From: JAMXLO01 sp963832895 | Lineage (GTDB): Bacteria; Pseudomonadota; Alphaproteobacteria; Acetobacterales; Acetobacteraceae | Direction: 5' to 3' | DNA length: 64,000 nucleotides | Assembly: GCA_963832895.1 (NCBI GenBank) | Contig: CAWHVQ010000003.1 | Span: 248,001-312,000 of the forward strand | Shown here: in pieces, positions 42,752 through 50,298 of the stretch | Layout: each line of letters opens with the position of its first letter | Position numbering within the stretch: the first letter of the stretch is position 1 | The notes under the pieces: model-generated | Told to the model about the DNA's origin: nothing | The model's database searches: none | What the model saw: only the letters and a program-made list of their open reading frames with translations | Made by a program: the position numbers and the translations under genes

Positions 42752-45700
42752 GTGAGGGGCTGTGCTCATTTCCCATCGCCCCCCTCCCGCGAGGGGAGGG
42801 GGAGTATTTATGCCGAGCTTCAGGTGGCGAGCGCCTTCTCCTTCCTGCGCGGGGCTTCGTCGCCGGAGGAGCTTGCGGCCACCGCGTCGGTGCTGGGGCT
42901 GTCCGCCATCGGCATTACCGACATCAACAGTGTGGCTGGGGTGGTGCGGATGTGGGATGCGGCGAAGGATGTCGGCATCCGCCTGGTGGTGGGTGCACGG
43001 CTGACATTCCGCGACGGCACGCCGGATCTGCTGTGCTACCCGCGGGATCGGGCGGCGTGGGGACGGCTGACGCGGCTGCTCACCGTCGGCAAGGGACGCG
43101 TGCCGCATGGCGACACGGGCGATGCCGCGAAGGCCACCAATCGCTGCTTTCTGTATTACGCCGACCTTGTGGAGCATGGCGAAGGACAAATTCTGCTTGC
43201 TGTCGCGCCGGAGCGGCTGGATGGCGGATTCCGGGAAAGTCTTCGGCGTCTGAAAGCGGACTTTCGCGGCGGGGCGTATCTTGCCGCCAGTCGCCGCTAT
43301 CGCGGTGATGATGCCGGTCGGCTGCGTGCGATGGCCGAATTGCCGTTGCCGATGGTGGCGACCAACGACGTGCTCTATCACCTGCCTGACCGGCGGCCGT
43401 TGCAGGACGTGATGACCTGCATCCGTCTTGGCTGTCGCATCGATCAGGCGGGTCTTGCGCTGCAACCCAACGCCGAGAGGCATCTGAAGTCGCCGCGTGA
43501 GATGGGGCGTCTGTTTCGCGAATACCCCGAGGCGGTGCGGCGCACGGAAGACATCGTAGAGCACTGTGGCTTCTCGCTCGGGGAACTCGCTTATGAATAT
43601 CCCGACGAACCGATTCCGCGCGGCCTGACGCCGGACAAGCATCTTGCCGATCTGACCTGGCAAGGTGCTGCGGCGCGCTATCCCGATGGCATCCCGCGGC
43701 ACGTGCGCGATGCCATCGAGAAAGAATTGCGCATCATCGCGCAGCTCAACTACGCGCGGTATTTTCTGACGGTGCACGACATCGTGCGCTATGCCGTCAG
43801 CCGCGGCATTCTTTGCCAGGGGCGTGGTTCGGCGGCCAATTCCGCTGTGTGCTATTGCCTGCACATCACCGCGGTCGATCCGGCGCAGATCGATCTGCTG
43901 TTCGAGCGCTTCATCTCCACCGAGCGGCGCGAGCCGCCCGACATCGACGTGGATTTTGAACACGAGCGGCGCGAGGAGGTCATCCAGTACATCTACGAGC
44001 GCTATGGTCGCGAGCGCGCTGGCATTGCGGCGACGGTGATTCACTACCGGCCGAAGCAGGCTATCCGCGAGGTGGGCAAGGTGATGGGGCTGTCGGAGGA
44101 TACGACAGCCGCGCTGTCGGCACAGTCATGGCATGCGGGGGAGGGATTGTGGTCGGATGATTGTCTGACGGAGATCGGCCTTGATCCGCAGAGCTTTGTG
44201 GTTCGTCGCTCGATTGAGCTGGCGCGACAATTGGTGGGACTGCCGCGTCATCTGTCGCAGCATGTCGGCGGTTTTGTGCTGACGCGGGGAAGGCTTGATG
44301 AGACCGTGCCGATCGGCCGGGCCGCGATGGATCAGCGCACCTTCATCGAATGGGACAAGGACGACATCGACCGGCTGGGCATCATGAAGGTGGATGTGCT
44401 GGCACTTGGGATGCTGACCTGCATCAGGAAGGCGTTCGAGATGCTGGGGATCAAGAACCTGGCTGAGGTGCCGACGGAGGACACCGCCGTTTATGACATG
44501 CTGTGCCGAGGCGATTCGATCGGCGTGTTCCAGGTGGAATCACGCGCGCAGATCAACATGCTGCCGCGGCTGCGGCCGCGCAAATTCTATGATCTGGTGA
44601 TCGAGGTGGCGATCGTTCGTCCTGGGCCGATCCAGGGCGACATGGTGCATCCCTATCTGCGTCGACGGCAGGGACTGGAGAAAGCGGAACTGCCGTCACC
44701 CACGCCTGAATCCGGTTCAGCCGATGAACTGGAGCAGGTGCTGGGCAGGACGTTGGGTGTGCCGCTGTTTCAGGAACAGGCGATGCGCATCGCGATCGAC
44801 GCGGCGAAGTTTACGCCGGAGGAGGCCAATCAGCTTCGTCGCTCGATGGCGACGTTTCGCAATGCAGGCACCATCCATCGCTTCTTTGAGAAGATGGTCA
44901 CCGGGATGACGGCGCGCGGCTATGCGCAAGATTTTTCTGAGCGCTGCTTCCACCAGATCGAAGGCTTCGGCACTTACGGTTTCCCGGAAAGCCATGCTGC
45001 CAGCTTCGCTCTGCTGGTTTATGTTTCGGCCTGGCTGAAATGCCACCATCCGGCGGCGTTCGCCTGCGCGCTGCTGAACTCACAGCCGATGGGGTTCTAT
45101 GCGCCGGCGCAGATCGTGCGCGATGCGCGCGAGCATGGGGTGGAGGTGCGGCCGATCGATGTGGCCACCAGCGCATGGGACTGTACGCTGGAAGAGGGGG
45201 CGTTGCGTCTTGGTCTCCGGCTGATCACCGGCTTTTCGCGCGAGTGGGCGGAACGGCTGGTCGCGGCTCGAGGTGAGAGGAGGGGTGGCGGGAAATGGGG
45301 AGCGCCCTCACCCCCCACCCCCCTCCCGCAAGGGAAGGGGGAGAATTCTTCTGTGGGTTTTGCGGCGCTGGTGAGCGTCGGGCTTCCCCGCGCGGCTCTG
45401 GTGCTGCTTGCGGAAGCGGACGCGCTGCGGAGTCAAAAACTCGATCGACGCGCCGCGCTGTGGCAGGTGCGCGGGCTGTCGGACTTGGCGGAGTTGCCTC
45501 TGTTTGCCCACCAGCCGGTTGCGCTTCACCATGTGCCGCTGCCTGTCATGATGATGGGCGAGCACGTCATCACCGACTATCAGACCGTCGGTCTGTCACT
45601 GAAGTCACACCCGATGCGTTTCCTGCGCACGTTGTTCAGCGGTGAAAATGTGTTGAGCTGTGCCCAGGTCGCGGTGTTGGCCGATGGTACCCGGCTCTCC

Positions 45701-46039
45701 GTTGCCGGGGTGGTGCTGGTGCGTCAGCGACCAGGCAATGGCAATGTCGTGTTTTGTACCATCGAGGATGAGACCGGCATCGCGAATATCGTGGTCTGGT
45801 CCAGCCTGTTGGACCGGTTCCGCCGCGCTGTGATGGGCAGCAGCCTGCTGCAGGTAACCGGTCGTCTGCAACGCAGTCCGGAGGGCATCATCCATGTCAT
45901 TGCCGAACGGTTGAACGACCGCAGCGCGATGATGGCCCGGATCACCGAGGCACCGGTGACTGCTGGGACGCTGCCGATGCGAAGTCCCGGTCATCCACGT
46001 CAAGAGCGGATTTTCCCCCGATCCCGCGACTTCCACTGA
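42752..46039 (+). CDS. dnaE2: Error-prone DNA polymerase III alpha subunit, DnaE2
   Basis: This is the catalytic polymerase of SOS mutagenesis, acting with ImuA/ImuB on the beta clamp. It has a PHP domain from YAELQVASAFSFLRGA, a C-family palm with catalytic aspartates in PPDIDVDFEHERR and a later GVFQVESRAQ region, QLRRSMATFRN, and a C-terminal OB fold (VVFCTIEDETGIANIVVW). No ATG precedes YAELQV in frame. GTG at 42752 gives 1095 residues with a 19-residue repeat-derived leader (PSPPSREGRG). A second repeat copy is translated in-frame at about residues 840-868 (PSPPTPLPQGKGE), in a region where relatives have a short linker. Confidence 0.93.
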   Translation: MRGCAHFPSPPSREGRGSIYAELQVASAFSFLRGASSPEELAATASVLGLSAIGITDINSVAGVVRMWDAAKDVGIRLVVGARLTFRDGTPDLLCYPRDRAAWGRLTRLLTVGKGRVPHGDTGDAAKATNRCFLYYADLVEHGEGQILLAVAPERLDGGFRESLRRLKADFRGGAYLAASRRYRGDDAGRLRAMAELPLPMVATNDVLYHLPDRRPLQDVMTCIRLGCRIDQAGLALQPNAERHLKSPREMGRLFREYPEAVRRTEDIVEHCGFSLGELAYEYPDEPIPRGLTPDKHLADLTWQGAAARYPDGIPRHVRDAIEKELRIIAQLNYARYFLTVHDIVRYAVSRGILCQGRGSAANSAVCYCLHITAVDPAQIDLLFERFISTERREPPDIDVDFEHERREEVIQYIYERYGRERAGIAATVIHYRPKQAIREVGKVMGLSEDTTAALSAQSWHAGEGLWSDDCLTEIGLDPQSFVVRRSIELARQLVGLPRHLSQHVGGFVLTRGRLDETVPIGRAAMDQRTFIEWDKDDIDRLGIMKVDVLALGMLTCIRKAFEMLGIKNLAEVPTEDTAVYDMLCRGDSIGVFQVESRAQINMLPRLRPRKFYDLVIEVAIVRPGPIQGDMVHPYLRRRQGLEKAELPSPTPESGSADELEQVLGRTLGVPLFQEQAMRIAIDAAKFTPEEANQLRRSMATFRNAGTIHRFFEKMVTGMTARGYAQDFSERCFHQIEGFGTYGFPESHAASFALLVYVSAWLKCHHPAAFACALLNSQPMGFYAPAQIVRDAREHGVEVRPIDVATSAWDCTLEEGALRLGLRLITGFSREWAERLVAARGERRGGGKWGAPSPPTPLPQGKGENSSVGFAALVSVGLPRAALVLLAEADALRSQKLDRRAALWQVRGLSDLAELPLFAHQPVALHHVPLPVMMMGEHVITDYQTVGLSLKSHPMRFLRTLFSGENVLSCAQVAVLADGTRLSVAGVVLVRQRPGNGNVVFCTIEDETGIANIVVWSSLLDRFRRAVMGSSLLQVTGRLQRSPEGIIHVIAERLNDRSAMMARITEAPVTAGTLPMRSPGHPRQERIFPRSRDFH
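42779..42804. repeat. GC-rich palindromic repeat, copy 1, at the imuB-dnaE2 junction
   Basis: A hairpin with perfect 9-bp arms CCCCCTCCC (42780-42788) and GGGAGGGGG (42794-42802) around GCGAG. The 26-nt core matches the copy inside dnaE2 at 24 of 26 positions. It lies between the imuB stop and the first conserved dnaE2 codons, so it is translated as the N-terminal extension of DnaE2 if GTG 42752 is used. Confidence 0.8.
45318..45343. repeat. GC-rich palindromic repeat, copy 2, inserted in-frame within dnaE2
   Basis: The core has arms CCCCCTCCC and GGGAAGGGGG (one bulged A) around GCAA and matches copy 1 at 24 of 26 positions. The foreign-looking segment extends from about 45270 to 45355 and adds PSPPTPLPQGKGE-like residues to DnaE2 without breaking the frame. 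The encoded peptide is the typical translation of a dispersed proteobacterial intergenic palindrome. Confidence 0.78.
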
Positions 46040-46050
46040 GTGGGCCGGAT

Positions 46051-46596
46051 TTATCGGTCAAGGTAGCCCGCGTCGGCTGCCTCGTATGGCAGCCTGCAAA
46101 GGCGCCGGGACCAGCCGATGCCGAAGGTCTTCCAGGTCGGCAGCGACGTCATGAAGACCAGCCGTAACGCCAGGAATTCGGAACAGAGGTCGACAATTCC
46201 ACCTTGTCTTGCGGCAGTCCGATCGATTGCGTGCACGGTCTGCTCACCGATCACGCCGTCCTGCGGCACTTGAGCGACCAGTTGCAGCCAGTGTGCCGCT
46301 CGATTGGTGCCACTGTTGATTGCAGCATCGAACACCAGAAGAGCGAGCGCGGCCGGCAAGAGATCCCCGGCAATTCGTTGCCAATAGTCGCGCTGGTAAA
46401 GTGCCTTGGCAGCATCGAGGGAGAGATTGGCGATATCCAGGTCGGGGTACGCCGCAGCGCTGATACCGAACCTGGTTCCTCGACAGGTTCCGGCACCGAC
46501 CGTGCCACCTGTCCAGTTGCCTGGATCGGCGGGATCGGCAGTGAAGTCTCCTTCGTGGCCGGCCACGATATCAAACATCCGATCAAAGTTGCTCAT
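46051..46596 (-). CDS. Phage endolysin, glycoside hydrolase family 108
   Basis: This muramidase would cleave host peptidoglycan at lysis. The 181-residue protein has the GH108 N terminus with catalytic Glu15 in AGHEGDFT, then ADPGNWTGG, FGISAAAYPDLDI, and a C-terminal peptidoglycan-binding PG_binding_3-like half (VAQVPQDGVIGEQTVHAI). No signal peptide is visible, so export would need a holin, which I do not see here. ATG 46596 is preferred to a TTG at 46605. It is the last gene of the tail operon. Confidence 0.9.
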   Translation of the reverse strand: MSNFDRMFDIVAGHEGDFTADPADPGNWTGGTVGAGTCRGTRFGISAAAYPDLDIANLSLDAAKALYQRDYWQRIAGDLLPAALALLVFDAAINSGTNRAAHWLQLVAQVPQDGVIGEQTVHAIDRTAARQGGIVDLCSEFLALRLVFMTSLPTWKTFGIGWSRRLCRLPYEAADAGYLDR

Positions 46597-46601
46597 GACG
46601 T

Positions 46602-48683
46602 TCAACCGGGGGCGTCGCTGAGCGTGACAGGAGTTGTCGTCGCTGCCAGCGGGAAGGACCAGCGCCAGTTGCTACCGAGATCGCCAACGATGTCCCATCC
46701 GGGCGGGGGCGCGAGAGTCGCGAAATTGTCGGTTACCGCGTTGCCGCGGCCGATCGTGACATTGCCATACGGATAGTAGAGGTTGCAGGACGCGCTGGGA
46801 TTCTGCAGCGGCTGCGCGAGCGTGATCGTCAGATGCGTGGCATCGGTGCGCGCGAGGGCGATGGCCGGCACGACAGTTCCCGGACTTGCGGTTGAACCAC
46901 CGTCCATCACGCAGAACCCTACTCCAGTCACTGCCTGCAATGGCACGATCAGATCGTTGCCGGCGTCGTGCAGGATCGTCAGGATCAGTATGGTGCTGCT
47001 TTGTCGATAGGCATGCACTATTTGGGGGCCACCCTTGACAGGCAGACCGGCTGGTATCGCATTGAGTGAGTCTCCCCCGCTGCTCGCCAGTATGGCGTGT
47101 GCCGCTACTGGCGCGGCCAGTTGGGCGAAGCGCTGATTGTCCGTGCTGTCTCGATGCGCCGAGTCGCCGCCGGTGGCGATACCTGTTGTCGGGTCCCAGG
47201 ACGATCCTCGGGGATTGCTGTCGCTCGTCTGCGGGTTGCCAATGACGACGTTCTGCGTCGCATCGGCTGCCATTGCCGCGACCACCTCACGATGCATCTG
47301 CATCCCGCCGGGAATGCCGTACGGAATCGCGTTCCACCAGATCAGTGGCAGACTGTCCGCGGAGCGTGCAAGCAGACCGCGTTCAAGCGACAGGAAACGT
47401 TCGGCTGCCGGCAGGAAGGTGGCCTTCTCGCTGTAGTCACGCAGACTATCCGTCTCACTCCACGGCCACAGCAAGGCACAGATGTCCTGCTGGTCTTCCT
47501 GAGTCAGTGCATTGATTGCTGACTGCGTCGCGAGGCCGTCGGCACCGAGCTGCCAGGTGGCAGGGTTCGATCCGTCATTTGGATTGTTGACGAAACTGCC
47601 ACTATAGATCCCATCAACCGCCGGATAGAGACCATGGCCGGCCATCATCGTGTAGCCGGTAGAGTTGGCATTCGCCACGACGTTATAGGCCAGCGCACCC
47701 AGATACCAGGCGATACCCTGCACGATAAGCTGTGCGGCGCCGTCGTTGATGACGTAGTTGATGGCGTTCGACTGACCGTTGACCAACAGGCTCACCCCTC
47801 GGCGCGGACCACGCACCCAGCACGCGGCGCATTGCAGCAGGGTGGTCACTTCCGCATCGGCGAGTGCGCGTTCCCATGTCGCGGCTTCATGGAGCCAGCA
47901 TTGTGCACCGCCCAACACTGTTGTGTCGTGCAACAGCACCATCGGCGCCGCTGTGCTGGACGATATCGGGTTGCCGACACCGCCCACCACGAACGTGCCA
48001 TCCAACCAAATGTCAACGCCGATACCGGGGCGGTTGCGCAGGATGATCGAATGCGTGTGGCGCCGGGTCAGTGTTGTGGTGATGACAGTCTGAGCAACAC
48101 CAGGGAATAGCAGTAGCCGGTTCGATCCGGACGTGCTGTCGGCCTGCAGCACGCACGTGCTGCCGGACATCAACAGTGCTATCGGATTGGTGTCGCGGCC
48201 GGAGTTCTGCCGCCAGTTCGGCCTGGACCACACAAAGTAACGGGTCCAGGCTGTGCTCGACTGGAATGGCACATTGGCGACCTGAAGGCCCAGGTCCGCA
48301 TCGAGCGCCGGGGCCAAGGTTCCGGATCCGCCGGCGACGCGGCCCAGTCCGCCAAGCAAGCCGGACAGTCGAGGCGCGGCAGCGGGTAGTCCGGCCGGGG
48401 CACCGAAAGAATACGGAGCCATCGTGATGCCATGTCCAGACTTGTCCGACAGGCTGGCGACGGCGCTGTTCCAACCGGAAATCGGCGTGCCGGTAATGCC
48501 GAGAGCAGCCGATGTATCGCCGGCATCCCACCAGCCGGACAGATCGCTGATCGCGTTCGGCCGGGGCCCACTCACTGTGCCATTTCCCGATGAAGACGAA
48601 CCGCTGAGGAGAGTCCGCCAAAGTGCCACACGTGCGCCACCGATACCCATCGGCCGGCCCGTAGCGACGAACGCAACGCTCAT
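46602..48683 (-). CDS. Phage tail-associated protein with LamG-like and SGNH/GDSL-hydrolase-like regions
   Basis: This 693-residue protein begins with a short anchoring region. A concanavalin/LamG-like domain follows at about 120-290 (TAWTRYFVW, HTHSIILRNRPG, HEAATWERALADAEV). An SGNH-type esterase region starts with VNGQSNAI (GQSN at 303-306, block I with the nucleophile Ser) and has GGDSAHRD later as the probable Asp/His block. Such tail esterases deacetylate surface polysaccharide. It lies between the fibre and endolysin genes with gaps of 1 and 5 bp. The enzyme role is inferred from motifs. Confidence 0.65.
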   Translation of the reverse strand: MSVAFVATGRPMGIGGARVALWRTLLSGSSSSGNGTVSGPRPNAISDLSGWWDAGDTSAALGITGTPISGWNSAVASLSDKSGHGITMAPYSFGAPAGLPAAAPRLSGLLGGLGRVAGGSGTLAPALDADLGLQVANVPFQSSTAWTRYFVWSRPNWRQNSGRDTNPIALLMSGSTCVLQADSTSGSNRLLLFPGVAQTVITTTLTRRHTHSIILRNRPGIGVDIWLDGTFVVGGVGNPISSSTAAPMVLLHDTTVLGGAQCWLHEAATWERALADAEVTTLLQCAACWVRGPRRGVSLLVNGQSNAINYVINDGAAQLIVQGIAWYLGALAYNVVANANSTGYTMMAGHGLYPAVDGIYSGSFVNNPNDGSNPATWQLGADGLATQSAINALTQEDQQDICALLWPWSETDSLRDYSEKATFLPAAERFLSLERGLLARSADSLPLIWWNAIPYGIPGGMQMHREVVAAMAADATQNVVIGNPQTSDSNPRGSSWDPTTGIATGGDSAHRDSTDNQRFAQLAAPVAAHAILASSGGDSLNAIPAGLPVKGGPQIVHAYRQSSTILILTILHDAGNDLIVPLQAVTGVGFCVMDGGSTASPGTVVPAIALARTDATHLTITLAQPLQNPSASCNLYYPYGNVTIGRGNAVTDNFATLAPPPGWDIVGDLGSNWRWSFPLAATTTPVTLSDAPG

Positions 48684-48684
48684 G

Positions 48685-50250
48685 TCAGGTTACCGTGAAC
48701 GGCGTCGGATATACCGTCGGCATGCTGCCATCGGTGCCTTCGACCCAGGCGTACCATGTGCCGACCGGAGCCGGCGTCGGGACATAGGCGCCCCATAGAT
48801 CAGTGTTTACGAAGTTGGCTACAACCCAGGTCGAGGGAGGCACTGTTGCGGAGGGCGAGAAGCCGAATTGAACCGCGGCAGTGCCCGGATTGATATGTGC
48901 GTTCACGCCTATCGATCCGACGCCGTGCGCATACGGACCTATCGGCACCATATTCCAGGTGGCTGAGATGACGCTACCAGGCAGGGCGGTTGTTGTGGCA
49001 CTGGCCATCGAGGAGAGTGGGCCAGAGCCGCCGCCGTTAACGGCGTACACCCGGAAGTCATATGCCGTCGACGCAGCGAGCCCTGTCACCGACGCATTTG
49101 TGGCAGTGACGCCAGTCGCGAAGGTCGACCAGGTCGTGGTTCCTGTATCGCGATACTGGACGGAGTAGCTGCTGACGGCGCCTCCGGAACTGGGTGCCGA
49201 CCAGTTGAGCGTGACGTCGCTCGACGTTGGATTGCTGGCGCTGAGGCCGGTGACCTGACCAGGTGTCGCCGACGCCGAGCCGCCACTCGCTAGCGAGGCG
49301 AAGACGACGGTGCCACCCGAGTACGTGGCGACGCGCATGGCAGCGGCCTGACCACTCGGCAGCGAGGCCGAACCCGACGATGTGATGACGCCGGAACCGA
49401 GCGTGACACTGCCGCTGCTCAGATTAATTATGTCGCAGTAAAAGCCGCTGCCCATGTTCAGCGGCACCGGCGTCAGCGTGACGGGCTGGCTGCAGATCAG
49501 AATCCGGCCGTTGTGGATTGTGCCATCCAGATTGGTATTTGCGGTAATCTCCACCACCGGAAGCTTGTAGGTTGGCTGCTTCGACGTCAGCCATGACCAG
49601 ATCGTCGCAAATGTCTGCCGCAGCATGGTACTGCTGCCTTGTGCCACCCACAGCGTATCGGTATCGCTCGCGGGAACCGCAGGCTGTGCCAAGTCGATCG
49701 TCAAGCCGTCGAGCAGGTTCGTGTAAGTGATGGCATGATCCGCGCCGCCCTGGCTGATGCCGACTAGGTCGCCGCTGGCAATGCTCGTCACCGGCAGCAG
49801 GCTCGTGATGCTGTAGGTATTTGATGTACCGCCAGTCGTTACTGTGGAAGATATTGTGCCTGTGGCATCGATGCTGATGTTCGCGCCCGCGGAGAACAGG
49901 CCTCGCAGCGACGGGACCGGTAGCTGTGCGAGCGTGCCATTGCTGTTCAGCACCGCGTTGTCGGCCAACGATAATGTGGTTCGTTGGGGCAGCCCTGAAG
50001 GATTGAATGCGGACGCGGCCAACGTCCCACCGTTCAGCAATAGCCCTGTGCCGACGATGATTGTCTCCGGGCCACCCGTCCCGAGGCTGATGCGGCCCAG
50101 CAAGGTGCCTGGACCGCTGATGATGGCCGGCTGCGTACTTGCCAGCAATGTGCCGACGCTGACTGAATGTGTCACTCCAGCCTGACTGACCGGGACCTCA
50201 TCGGCGGCAGTGACTGCGACGGCAATGGGTAACTGTGCAATCGTCGGCAT
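48685..50250 (-). CDS. Phage tail fibre protein with fibronectin type III domain
   Basis: This is a structural tail protein of 521 residues. The first ~85 residues (MPTIAQLPIAVAVTAADEVP, SGPGTLLGRISLGTGGPE) are clearly related to the N terminus of the larger fibre upstream and probably dock to the same baseplate site. Residues 330-420 form an FN3 domain (GQVTGLSASNPTSSDVTLNW, then STAYDFRVYAVNGGGSGPL). The last ~100 residues may be the host-contact tip. It is a second fibre with a swapped distal part. Confidence 0.8.
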   Translation of the reverse strand: MPTIAQLPIAVAVTAADEVPVSQAGVTHSVSVGTLLASTQPAIISGPGTLLGRISLGTGGPETIIVGTGLLLNGGTLAASAFNPSGLPQRTTLSLADNAVLNSNGTLAQLPVPSLRGLFSAGANISIDATGTISSTVTTGGTSNTYSITSLLPVTSIASGDLVGISQGGADHAITYTNLLDGLTIDLAQPAVPASDTDTLWVAQGSSTMLRQTFATIWSWLTSKQPTYKLPVVEITANTNLDGTIHNGRILICSQPVTLTPVPLNMGSGFYCDIINLSSGSVTLGSGVITSSGSASLPSGQAAAMRVATYSGGTVVFASLASGGSASATPGQVTGLSASNPTSSDVTLNWSAPSSGGAVSSYSVQYRDTGTTTWSTFATGVTATNASVTGLAASTAYDFRVYAVNGGGSGPLSSMASATTTALPGSVISATWNMVPIGPYAHGVGSIGVNAHINPGTAAVQFGFSPSATVPPSTWVVANFVNTDLWGAYVPTPAPVGTWYAWVEGTDGSMPTVYPTPFTVT

Positions 50251-50298
50251 CGCATCATCCTGCGCTGCGGCTGATTTTGGTTTCGGAATTTTCCCGGT

